Assembly (NCBI GenBank): GCA_021209875.1
Contig: JAGYVD010000004.1
Span: 868,001-932,000 of the forward strand
Reading direction: 5' to 3'
DNA length: 64,000 nt
Source of the DNA: Rosellinia necatrix
Lineage: Eukaryota > Ascomycota > Sordariomycetes > Xylariales > Xylariaceae
Shown: positions 23,730 to 33,679 of the stretch, piece by piece
Numbering within the stretch: position 1 is the first letter of the stretch
Layout: each line of letters opens with the position of its first letter
Position numbers and translations under genes: made by a program
Notes under the pieces: generated by a model
What the model was told of the DNA's origin: nothing
Seen by the model: the letters and a program-made list of their open reading frames with translations, nothing else
Database searches by the model: none

Positions 23730-26197
23730 CTACATATGGACGACCCCGTCTTGGATCAGCTCCTCGTCAAGGCCGACCCAGTACCGGATCCAGTTGAAGA
23801 TGCTGCTATGCCATAGCACGCTGTTGTGTCTATTCGAGATCCAGTGGGTCTCGTCGGGGAAGTGCAGGAAGCGGCTGGGCACGCCGAGGCTCTGCAGGAT
23901 GTTGAAGGTCTGGATGCCCTCGGTGACGGAGACGCGGTAGTCGCCGTCGCTGTGGATGATGAACTCGGGCGTGGCGAAGTCGCGGGCGTGCATGAGCGGG
24001 TCCCAGAGCTCGTAGTTCTCGCGGTCGTCCCAGATGGTGCCGTTGGAGTCGTGCTGGATGAACCAGAGCTCGTCGGTCGCGTACGCCGCCACCTGGTTCA
24101 CCTTGCCGTCGTGGCACACGAGCGCCTTGAACTCGCGCCCCAGCGCGTGCCCCTGGATCCAGTTCGTCATGTAGCACCCGAAGCTCGCGCCCGCCGCGAC
24201 CGCCCGGTCCGTGTCCACGTACGGCACGTTGTGCTTCAGGTGCTCGAACACCGTCACCAGGTCCGTGTACGGCGTCCCGCCCCAGTTGTTCTGGATCTTG
24301 TCCGTGAACGCCTGGCTGTAGCTCGGCGTCCCCGTGAACTGCACCGTCGTCACGACGAACCCTTGCTCGGCCCAGAGCCGGAGGTTCCATCGCGTGCTCC
24401 ACGAGTCGCCTTGAGATGACTGGGGTCCTCCGTGACTATATCACAAGTTATTAGTCACGGCCATACTCAGTGCGCCTGTCCCGCGTGTTGCAGTCCAAAT
24501 GGAAGTCATTTGCCCCCGCAATCGCAACGAGAGAGATGATTTACTCACATAATGAAAGCTAAAGGATATTTCTTGTTCGGGTCGAAATCGGTGGGGTAGA
24601 ACACGAAGGTCTGGATCTTGTCGCCATCGCCGTTCTCGACCCAGAAGTTGGAGACAGAGTCGGGCTTGAGTCCCTTCAGCTCGGGATCGACTTCGTTTGC
24701 AGTGAACAGGATTTTCTTATCCTTGCCTGGGGCCTGGGTGTAAAAGACCCTGCTTGTCCAACTGGCCGCTGCCGAGACCAGCGCACGGCCGTTAGGCAGG
24801 ATGGTGAAGTCAGCAAGATTGGTGTCCGGGCCGGTGAAGTTCTTGGGCACGAAAGAGCTCTTCGCATTATACGGAACAACAAATAGACGCGTCGAAGCGT
24901 GTAACTCGGAAGCCACCCACAGGTCCTTGCCGTTAGGGGTCCATTGCAATGACGAGGGGCTCGAATCCCAGTCCTCGGCGACAGCCGATACCTTGGCGTT
25001 CAGGCCACTGACAGTTGCGACGTAGAGCTTATAGCGGTCAGATTCATAGGCAACGCCATCTTGTTGAATGTACGCAAGCTTCTTGCCATCTGGAGACCAG
25101 TGCGGAGCGCCGCTAGCTCCCTTAGCATTCACAGGAGCCGAGGCACCGGGTCCGTTCACAGAAACAGGGGCTTTGGAACCATCGTGAGGGACTAGGTAGA
25201 TGTAGCTCGCGGTGTGATTCGCCTTGGAAAGTTCCGGGGCCTTGGTGAGGAACGCAACAGTCTGGCCGTCGGGGGACAGATCGTAATCACCCTGGTCGCC
25301 GAAAGGCTGTACTGGTGTTTCGGGGCGTGTGACAGCGGCGTTGATCCCCAGAAGCAGATTCTTTACCCCGCCTTTCAAGGAGTGGCACTTCTTTCCACGA
25401 GTAGCACACTCCTTTCCGAGCGCGAGCTTGCCACTGAAGACGGCATATCGCTCGGGGGGTGATGTAAACATCCCAATGGCGGATGTAGTTGGCGTCGAAA
25501 ATCGCACCAGAGCTTAGCGATGCTGTGGCCAATTCGGGGTTATAGGCGGATCCATCGTTCCAATTGGCAAGGGTGTTGACGACGAAGTTTATATCACCAG
25601 ATTTCGTCTGTACAGCCTTTAGCCCCTGGAAGGGCGCCTCCAACGATGCGACTAGGGTCCTATATGAATTCGCGTCAGCGCTTATTAAGTCATACAGGGG
25701 AGGCCAATACCGACGGTGAGAATGTCTTTGCCCCAATATCGGCGGTATAGAGTGTCACACCCCCCAACAACATTGTCGTTGGTACCATTGATATATAGAA
25801 TGCTAGTGTCTGTGTCGCCGATCCAGACTACTTCGGAGACATCCGAGCCGAATGGTGCTGACTTGACCTTGCCACTAGCTACGTCTAACAGGTTCCAGGT
25901 TGTTGAGGATTTCTGGGCATCCCAATCATAGCTGGTTGCCGTGAATAAAGCCCATTTCTAGATGATCTCATGTTAGAACTGGACCATGCTTGTTTGAGAA
26001 ATGGGTAGACCTACCCCGCTAGGGTTTACATTGGCGGTGCTTCGCCGCGGGGCACCAAGCATTCCTCTATAGGGAAATCATTGTCAGTACATCGTCCTTC
26101 TCGGGTCGGATTTGGAGACTGCATACTCAATAGTGAGAGCATTTGCCCATGGCAACACGGTGCCAAGGGCAAATACTACCACCTTCTTGAACGCCAT
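23730..26197 (-). CDS. dpp5: Dipeptidyl-peptidase 5-like secreted serine peptidase, frame-broken
   Basis: Secreted S9-family prolyl-oligopeptidase-type enzymes of this kind cut dipeptides from protein N-termini. The signal peptide is MAFKKVVVFALGTVLPWANA. Recognized segments are 26197-26127, 26066-26015, from 25957 to a donor at 25711, from 25659 to 24549, and 24435-23730. The beta-propeller part shows ILYINGTNDN and SPDGQTVAFLTKAPE. The catalytic domain shows HGGPQSSQGDSW, the nucleophile GASFGCYMTNW and DETHWISNRHN. The frame is broken at C25760-25765 (six where five fit), at the 25660-25710 intron junction, and at G25454-25459 (six where five fit). Each break is a net +1. Either the gene is a recent pseudogene or the sequence has homopolymer errors; all catalytic residues remain. 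Confidence 0.75.
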
Positions 26198-27961
26198 ATT
26201 GATCTTCCACTCAGGTGCTCAACGGGCTAAGTGGTCGACTCGATTTATCCGAGGGGAGCCTGGGAAGTGAAAGAGACAAGGGACGAGGGGCGATCTCCGA
26301 GGTGAATCCCGTATATATAGAAGTTCCCCAACCCGCGCCTACATGGATACGGCTATCGATGGCTTGGTACGAGCACGTAACAGGATACCAAACCTGCGCT
26401 CTTTTGCATGCCAAGGCGCAGGTCTTCTGGTGTTTGGAGGCAGCGACCTGCCATTTCCGATGGTGCCAAGGGCCTAGTATGTTGATATGAGCCTTGGCTT
26501 GCTTACCTTCATTTCATTTTGTTGCTGTCTCTGTATGGCACAATCGACAAGATAGTCGATGGAAGGTTATAGCACCCCGGATCCCCAGATAAAGATGCGG
26601 AATACGGTTTAGTCTCGTACTCTGATGTAAACAAGCCTGGACCAAGCGATCAGACCCGACAGCCATACCTCGTCCGGCATGCTGTTCCGTTATTCTAAAC
26701 ACAGTGGCACAACCGGATAGCATTTACAACATCTTCACATATTGCCCAGATCAAAGCTGAGGTATGGGCTACTAGCATCAATCCAGTTGTAGTCAATGCA
26801 GGCAATTGCCTGACTACTGCAAGTGTAGGCAAGATGGAGTTGGAGGCGGAACTCGGCGTGTTTCCGAGAATCTGGAGACTGACTGAGCCTCAAGACGCGT
26901 AGTGAAGCTAGTGTCGAATGTGATTGGATGTTCTAGAAGTCCATCCTAGTACACAGCAAGTAAGGTCGGATATTTTAGTTAGGAATCATTTTGATACGAT
27001 TGGGCCAGTATGATTGTAAGAGTTAATCACAGTGTTGACAGCATAATCCTACACTGTATCTGCATTTGTTGTGACGCGATCACCCAAGCTCCGATTTCCT
27101 CGTTACATTACCATACAATTATTATAAGGCCTGGAGTGTTGTTCCGCTGGATTATGCTTTCCCATCAATTCACCTGAATACAGCACGTTGATTACGAAGC
27201 TCTCGCCTCAACGCTTGGCGCTGAGGCTAAGATCATTGCAGGCTTGTGCTTCGTAATCATGCTTCTGATCGAGCGTCTATCTGCAATACCACCTATTGAG
27301 GTCAACTGCTACCGTAGCCCAAGCCTGCAAACCACCATGTGTGATCTGCACACCTTCTCAGGGATGCTATGGCATAGAGTAGTATTGAAGGCAGCTGAAT
27401 ACCCCAGCGCGGGGCAGGGTGTAGCAGCACGGTGAGCCTCAAATCTGACCTGAGTTATATTCCAGGTGAGCCAGATTGGTCATCCCATGACGGCTTTCAT
27501 GCCGCCAGGGCCAGCTGTAAACGCGGTGTGAGTCTGGTGGAAGCCAACAAGACATGGCCTAGCGGCGGTCGATATCCACCAAATCCCACCGGTTTTCGAT
27601 ATCCGGGGGAGGAGAAAGACGAAGTCCGCCAGGAATAAACGCACTAAGTGGGAATGAGTGGGCCGTGAGAGCTTCAAACCCCCAGCCGCCACTCGCTTCA
27701 TCCCCACTAATCAGAGTAGTTCCCCCGCTTTCGGCCTCGTCTCTAGAGATACCGACACTACTACTAATAACGGCAGGAGCCTACTCAGTGTTCACCGCGA
27801 TGGGCTGAGCCGCAGTTCTCTTCTTGTCCTCTACCGACTCGGCCTGTTCAAGGGACGTGAGCTGTGTTACTCTTGGATCTCAACAGCCGCTGTGCTCTGA
27901 ATCGACCAGCACTTGAGTGTGTTGATATTGCGAGTGTTGGCTGGCAACGCAAGGGTGAAAC
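26198..27961. other. Intergenic between divergent genes
   Basis: About 1.76 kb, expected to hold the promoters of the DPP5-like gene and the MFS gene at 27962. Short ORFs here have no motifs. Confidence 0.5.
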
Positions 27962-29639
27962 ATGGCCGACGAGAAGGCAAGCGGAGATATCGAGGAACGA
28001 AAAACGGTATGTCCGAGGGGGCCTCGTCTCATCACAGGCGTTGCACGGACCAAGTATAATATAAGAGGGATATCTACTAATACCAACACAGGGCTCAGAG
28101 GACAATGTGAGCACCGGCGACGCCCCCATCACGGACGCCGAGCGGGCGCTGCGGTGGAAGCAAGACAAGCGCATCATCCCGCTCTCCGCCGGCATCTACT
28201 TCCTCTGCTACCTGGACCGATCCAACATCGGAAACGCCAAGATCCTGAACGCGTCGACGGGGAACGATCTGATGACTGAGGCGCACATCTCGAACGCCGA
28301 GTTCAATATCGCCCTCTTCATTTTCCTGGTCGCGTACGGCCTGTTCGAGGTCCCGTCCAACATCTTGCTCAAGAAGCTGCGGCCGTCGAGATGGATCGGC
28401 CTCCTCATGTTCTCTTGGGGCGCCCTGACTATCGGACTCGGAGGCATCCATAACTATGCCACGCTCACTGTCGTGCGCTTTCTACTCGGTGTGTTCGAAG
28501 CGTGAGTGCCCCGGAACATCTGCTAGTTTCGGAGCTAGGCTGAACGATAGGGCAAAGAACCGCGTGCTAACAAATAATCGATACAGCGGACTATTCCCAG
28601 GTCTCGTGTACTATCTCACGTTCTGGTATAAGGCGGATGAACGTAGTATACGCGTTGCATTTATCTTGGCTTCGGCAACCCTAGCTGGCGCATTCGGCGG
28701 CGCCATCGCGTACGGAATAGGCCACATCAACCAGGCCGGCGGCCTCTCGGCCTGGCGCTGGCTTTTCATCATCGAGGGTATCCCCTCGGTCATCTCGGCG
28801 TTCTTCGTCTGGTTCTTCCTCCCGGACTTCCCCGAGGATGCCAAATGGCTGACGACTAAGGAGCGAGACATCGCCGTGCACCGTCTCCGCCTCGAGGGGA
28901 GCAAGGGCACCCATGAGGCGATGACGTGGGAAGATGCTAAGGGGACGCTCACGGACTGGCGACTATGGGGACATTATGTCATTTATTTCGGCATTTCGGT
29001 GCCTTTCAGCTCTCTGTCCCTCTTCACGCCATCTATCACAGCAGGCTTGGGTTATGGGAATCTGAGGGCCCAGTTGATGACGGTTCCCCCCTACGCCGTA
29101 GCATATGGTAAGCTCACCTGTGTCGTTAACAGCCTAGTTCTACATTATAGATTGCTGAATTGTCTTTAGTGGTTCAAATCTTGACCTCCTGGTCTGCTGA
29201 CCACTTCAACGAGCGTGGTCTACACTCTGCTGCCATGGCATTTATCGGCGCCGTTGGGTTTCTTATCTCGGCCGTCTTACCTCACGATGCCTATCTTTCT
29301 CGCTATGGCGGGCTGATCATCGCGGCATCGGGCGCCTTCGCCTGTATCCCTCCGCTTCTGGGCTGGCTGTCATCCAATATCTTCAGTACGGCATCCGTGG
29401 GTATGGCCATTGCGCTGAATATCGGACTTGGTGGCGCGCCGGGACAGATTGTCGGAGTCTTCATTTATAAGGCAGATGAAGCGAAACGGGGCTATCCGAC
29501 CGGACACTGGACAAACGCAGCATTGCTATTATTGGTGGCAGTTGGTGGCGCGATGCTGAGGTTTTACTATGCTTGGAGAAATAAGAGGATATTACGGGAA
29601 CGCATCGAGGGCCAGGAGGTCAGACTGTTTAAATACTAG
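27962..29639 (+). CDS. MFS transporter, anion:cation symporter (Dal5/Tna1-like)
   Basis: This 481-aa, 12-TM importer is of the ACS family, whose fungal members take up allantoate, nicotinate, pantothenate or biotin-like organic anions. Exons are 27962-28006, 28092-28501, 28587-29107 and 29170-29639; the three GT-AG introns are 62-85 nt and in phase. The first TM carries YFLCYLDRSNIGNAKI, a hallmark of the family. LFEVPSNILLKKLRPSRW lies between TM2 and TM3. LLGVFEAGLFPGLVYYLTFWY spans TM4, AWRWLFIIEGIPSVISAF lies at TM6, and FFLPDFPEDAKWLT opens the central loop. The late GLGGAPGQIVGVFIYKADEA is also typical. Substrate cannot be set from sequence. The first exon codes for only 15 residues. 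Confidence 0.9.
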
Positions 29640-30067
29640 AGTATTGAACGAGGTGTTCCGGAATGAAAGAGAAGATACCCATCATGTGGCATCTTGGCAG
29701 TATGGTCACCACGGAATATCATCCACACTCAACTTTAGAACACGACTACCACCTCCAGCTCCGTCACAATAATACCTATACTGATCCGCGATGATGTTGT
29801 CCCCTTCGGTGATGCCAATAGACCATGCGCGATACTTACCACAGCAACACCTACCCCAGCCTCTATCATAATCCCAATTCCAAATCGTGGGAGCAAGACT
29901 GACCAGACGGATTCGTAAAAACAATTATCCCGACTAGGAATCATGAGTTCTCGCCGCCCGTATGACGATTAATCCTTGGCGGATTCCCAACCTGACCCCA
30001 GCTCTCCCCTCACCGCCTATACGACGACAACAAGCACCGCCTACGTTACTTACAGACATACCTCGGC

Positions 30068-30192
30068 ACATACATACAAACATACATAGATACATACATA
30101 TATACATACAAACCTTGACTTACCAAACACCACACACACACACACACACACCCATAATCTCCCCAAACACGCGCTCGAAAAAAAAAAAAAAA
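30068..30192. repeat. Simple repeats upstream of the dUTPase-like gene
   Basis: CATA-type tetranucleotides (about 30068-30112), a (CA)n tract (about 30129-30152) and a 15-A run (30178-30192) abut the start codon at 30192. The stretch 29640-30067 before them shows no gene. Confidence 0.8.
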
Positions 30193-30761
30193 TGCTGCTA
30201 AGCGGAGCGACGATCGCCCAGCGCATGATTGTGCGGGACCTGCGGTGCGCCGCGACGCAAGTGCAGCCGTGCGGCGTAGACCTATCGCTGCGGCGCGTGT
30301 TGCAATGGACGGTGACAGCGGGAGCGGGAGCGGGAGAGGGGGCAGGAGCGCTCGACTTCGACAACAGCCGACGGCGGGCGGCGGCGACGGGGACGGGGGC
30401 ACTGGAGTTCGACGCGGCGACGGGGGCGCTCGCGCTGGGGCCCGGGGCGTACCTGGTGGAGTTCAACGAGGGGTGCGCGGTGCCGCGCGACTGCATGGGG
30501 CAGCTGTTCGCGCGATCGTCGCTGTGGCGGGCCGGCGCGGCGCTGGCCGCGGGCGTCGTCGACGCCGGCTACGCGGGCGCCCTCGGCGCCCTGCTCGACG
30601 TCCGCCACCCCGCCGGCCTCGTCGTCTACCGCGACGCCCGGCTGGCCCAGCTCGTCGTGCACCGCATGGAGGGCGAGGTCGACGGCTACCGCGGCGTGTA
30701 TCAGGGGTCGGTCGGGTGTTTGGGGCGCGATGGGCCGGCGGCAGCGGTGGAGGGGTCTTGA
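30192..30761 (+). CDS. dUTPase/dCTP-deaminase-fold protein
   Basis: A single-exon, 189-aa protein of the trimeric dUTPase/dCTP deaminase superfamily, which removes or converts deoxyuridine/deoxycytidine triphosphates to control dUTP. Motifs in order are MLLSGATIAQRM (the start typical of prokaryotic dCTP-deaminase-type proteins), QVQPCGVDLSLRRV, PGAYLVEFNEGCAVPRDCMG, ARSSLWRAG (motif II RSS), GVVDAGYAG (motif III with the catalytic-type Asp) and RDARLAQLVVHRM (motif IV AQL). It is very GC-rich and lacks introns, unlike most neighbors. Whether it hydrolyses dUTP or deaminates dCTP is not decidable by eye. Residues from the stop backward (CLGRDGPAAAVEGS) are low-complexity. The start directly follows a 15-A tract. 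Confidence 0.75.
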   Translation: MLLSGATIAQRMIVRDLRCAATQVQPCGVDLSLRRVLQWTVTAGAGAGEGAGALDFDNSRRRAAATGTGALEFDAATGALALGPGAYLVEFNEGCAVPRDCMGQLFARSSLWRAGAALAAGVVDAGYAGALGALLDVRHPAGLVVYRDARLAQLVVHRMEGEVDGYRGVYQGSVGCLGRDGPAAAVEGS

Positions 30762-31019
30762 ATAGGTTTGGGAAGGGGGGGGGGAAGGGGGTATATATCG
30801 TTAGTGAGGTTAGTTGGTGGTTGTTTGGTGAGGCATTTTCCGGTGGGCGGGAGAGATGTCTGGCTGTGAGTTGTGGTAATTGGGTAAATGTCAACAATAA
30901 CTACAAGGCAGTTTAGATAGATGGATTGTTGCTATAGGTGATAGTGCTTTAACTAATCGAGATCCCTAATTTGTTCGGTGGAATATAATGGGCAATCCGG
31001 CGTGTTTCACCCAATTACC

Positions 31020-31090
31020 GGGCTTGTGGTTTAGTGGTATAATACTCCCTTAGCATGGGAGTGGTCCGGGGTTCGATTCCCCGCGAGTCC
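31020..31090 (+). tRNA. tRNA-Ala (AGC)
   Basis: A 71-nt cloverleaf without intron. The acceptor stem GGGCTTG pairs with CGAGTCC and includes G3-U70, the alanine identity pair. The D arm is TGGTTTAGTGGTATAATA. The anticodon stem CTCCC/GGGAG (31045-31061) encloses the loop TTAGCAT with anticodon AGC at 31052-31054. The T arm is CCGGGGTTCGATTCCCCG. A T6 run at 31124 would stop RNA polymerase III. Confidence 0.93.
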
Positions 31091-31096
31091 ATCATC

Positions 31097-31123
31097 GGAG
31101 GTTCAATTCCCCCTATACCATAA
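31097..31123 (+). other. Extra T-arm-like segment in the tRNA trailer
   Basis: GAGGTTCAATTCCCCC followed by TATACCA copies the shape of a tRNA T arm and 3' acceptor end, right after the tRNA-Ala. It has no matching 5' half. Confidence 0.5.
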
Positions 31124-31129
31124 TTTTTT
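31124..31129 (+). terminator. RNA polymerase III terminator (T6)
   Basis: A run of six T, 34 nt past the mature 3' end of tRNA-Ala, is the first run of four or more T on the sense strand after the tRNA gene. Confidence 0.75.
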
Positions 31130-33679
31130 CATCTTCATCCACATTAATCCGTCCCAAATTCATCATTTGCAAGAATCATCACGCCTCTCTTTTCTTTTTC
31201 CTTTTCAGCCATCGTTTAGGTAAATCATTACGGGTAACATCAAATGCCCCCTGTAACCAACTTCGGCCTGTGACTGGCCCAAGTGACTACTCTTCCTCCT
31301 ATACCATCTTATAAAATCTTCAGGGTGGCACCAAAGAATACAAGACAGCATGATAGACAGCCTCGCTCTTTTGATAAATAGCAATCATTGATCTTCCTCC
31401 CTACTCTAACATAATAGTGATTGGGTTAATTCACTTTATGTCTTTCTGCATTAGCTCTCTTTCTATCTTACCATGGCGATAAGCTTTACTTCTTCCCAGC
31501 TTTGCTGGTGAATCGTAATCCGTGTGATTCCACCCTCCACGTAGTTGTCATTTACCATGTCGCACTGTCTAAGGCCAAAAAGTCCCTTAAACTCCGCCTC
31601 TCTATGCATACAATGGCCGTTGGGCACATATCGATTAGCGAACTCTCGCCGTTCCTAGATCACAAACTCTTTTACTACATACGGCAAGTCTTCCTCTCTT
31701 TCTTATTGTAAAACTTATCTGTTACAAAGGCCTTAGGGTCGTGTCTATCCCGTGGGATTCCAGGGCGCTTATAAGATACTTATACATTATTTTGGTATTG
31801 TATTTAAGTTGCTCACCTCTGTTCAAGCCATTACACTGCAGCTACCTCAACGCCCTCGCACACGCTTGTTAGTACCATATCGGGGGAATCTATAGAAATT
31901 ATTGCATAATGATCGCTGCAGGGCTGAGTATGAGACTAGTTCATTCTCTACCTCCTTCACCCGCCAAGTTTCGTCTTGGCGGGGATGGTATCTTCGCCCC
32001 TCAACCGTTCAGCGGCGTACCATCCAGACACACGCAGCGGCTCTTCTTAATGCTCAAGTACCGATCCCGGATTTCATACAGCAGCATGCATGTGCCGGAG
32101 CTAAACCTAAGCGAGTATTTTGAAGCTGTGCAATACTTATTGCTGCCACCCTCAAAACACAGAAGCCCGGGTAGGCTTTTGCTAGTTCAAGTTAGTCATA
32201 ACTTATAGCTGGTTAAGTACTCGCTACGGTGGGTTTAGACAAGTGCAGCCGCCGAGGTTCGCCTTGCATTCAATAAGGATCACACGATGCCCTGGCCCCT
32301 GACGCCCACAAATAACGTCAGCTAGATAGTGTCGGTTAGAGAGGTGCCCAGTCCATTCTTATTGAACTTTGGTCATACCTGATTCGATCAGCGGTCTAAC
32401 CATACGGTTAGTCAGCTCTGATTACAGTCATCATAGGATGACCAGCGAAACTCTCGATGCGAAGCATAGATCTCTTAGGGAGAATGATGTATAGAATAAC
32501 GTATATACAAGCTTGCCGTGGGAATCGCCCCGGGGGGCTTCGTGTGCCTCCCAGTACACATGGATGCTTTAGACGGATAAGAATAGTACTCCGGTGCTGA
32601 ACATCATGGACGGCGGCTACAGACATGCGTTTTTCCTCCTCGAGAAATGGCTTGCGTTGGCTAATTAGACATTGTGAGATCCTAGCAGACCCCCTGTCAA
32701 CACAAACCAGTACGGAGCCAAATAGTAACTAACGTTACGTCTCTACAAGTATGTATCCCCCCCGGTCTATCGCGCTTTGCCGTTTATGATAGATGCCCTC
32801 TGGATCTTTACCCTTCTGGTCCGCGGATTATGCGCTGGCCACTTCCTTGCCTTCCCTTGGGTGAGATATCACCAAGCAGCCACCTGGTCAGTTGGGCATG
32901 TTTCCTCGACCGGCTGTGGCTTTGTTGGTCATCGGGCACACATGAAATCACTTCGGCTTCCAGGTATTGTCGTGGTTGACCAACACCGGCTACAAGCCGC
33001 TATTGATTATGCTTATCAACGCCAGCGTTTCTGCCTTCCCTGCATCTCTTCCCCAGGAACCAATCTTTTTTCCCTCGCGGAAGCAAGCTCCTGCCGGTTT
33101 TGGAGATGTGAGGACCTCAAAGCGTTCACACAGCCTCAACCCTAAGGAAGAATATGCGGCTCGATGCAAGCCACGGCCAATGGAAACCAAGCGATTTCAA
33201 TATTCATTTCGGGAGTCAGAAGCTCTGCCCTTGAAGTCCCGCGCTTGGCTCAGCCTGCTTCTCAACTTGCAGGAGAACCCTGTAGATGCAGGGAATGTAT
33301 CGCCGCTGTACCGATACCTGGCTGCCTTTTGTATCCACCAAGCTGAGCCGTCACCTTCCTGGATATGCGCCTCGAGCGGGGGCTGCAGGTTGTTAGCGAA
33401 CGACATGGCAGTCGTTCACACCAAGTCCTGTAATTTGATGCTGATAAGCAACTCCATGCAGCACCGCGGAGTCGGCGCCAGTCAGCAGCGTGAACCGCCC
33501 GTCGAAGGAGCACTCAAATAGTAGCTAGAGGAAACTCAACCTTTATCATGGATTGGTTGCGTATGGATGGTCGATTAGACCCTACTAGTTCTATCGGGTG
33601 TTATTCACATCAACATCACCATGTGCTCTCACACCATAATTTTGATGGGTTTACGATCGCATAAGTCTCCTCGTTCACC
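31130..33679. other. Intergenic, no supported gene
   Basis: About 2.5 kb. Open frames at 32777-33145 and 32967-33521 (plus) include a hydrophobic segment (YKPLLIMLINASVSAFP) but no start context, splice logic or family match that I can defend; they could be decayed coding sequence. The last few hundred bases should hold the HET gene promoter. Confidence 0.4.

Noticed and set aside
32777..33521. Two overlapping ORFs with a hydrophobic stretch
   Set aside because: No splice-consistent model and no family recognized; at most decayed coding sequence.
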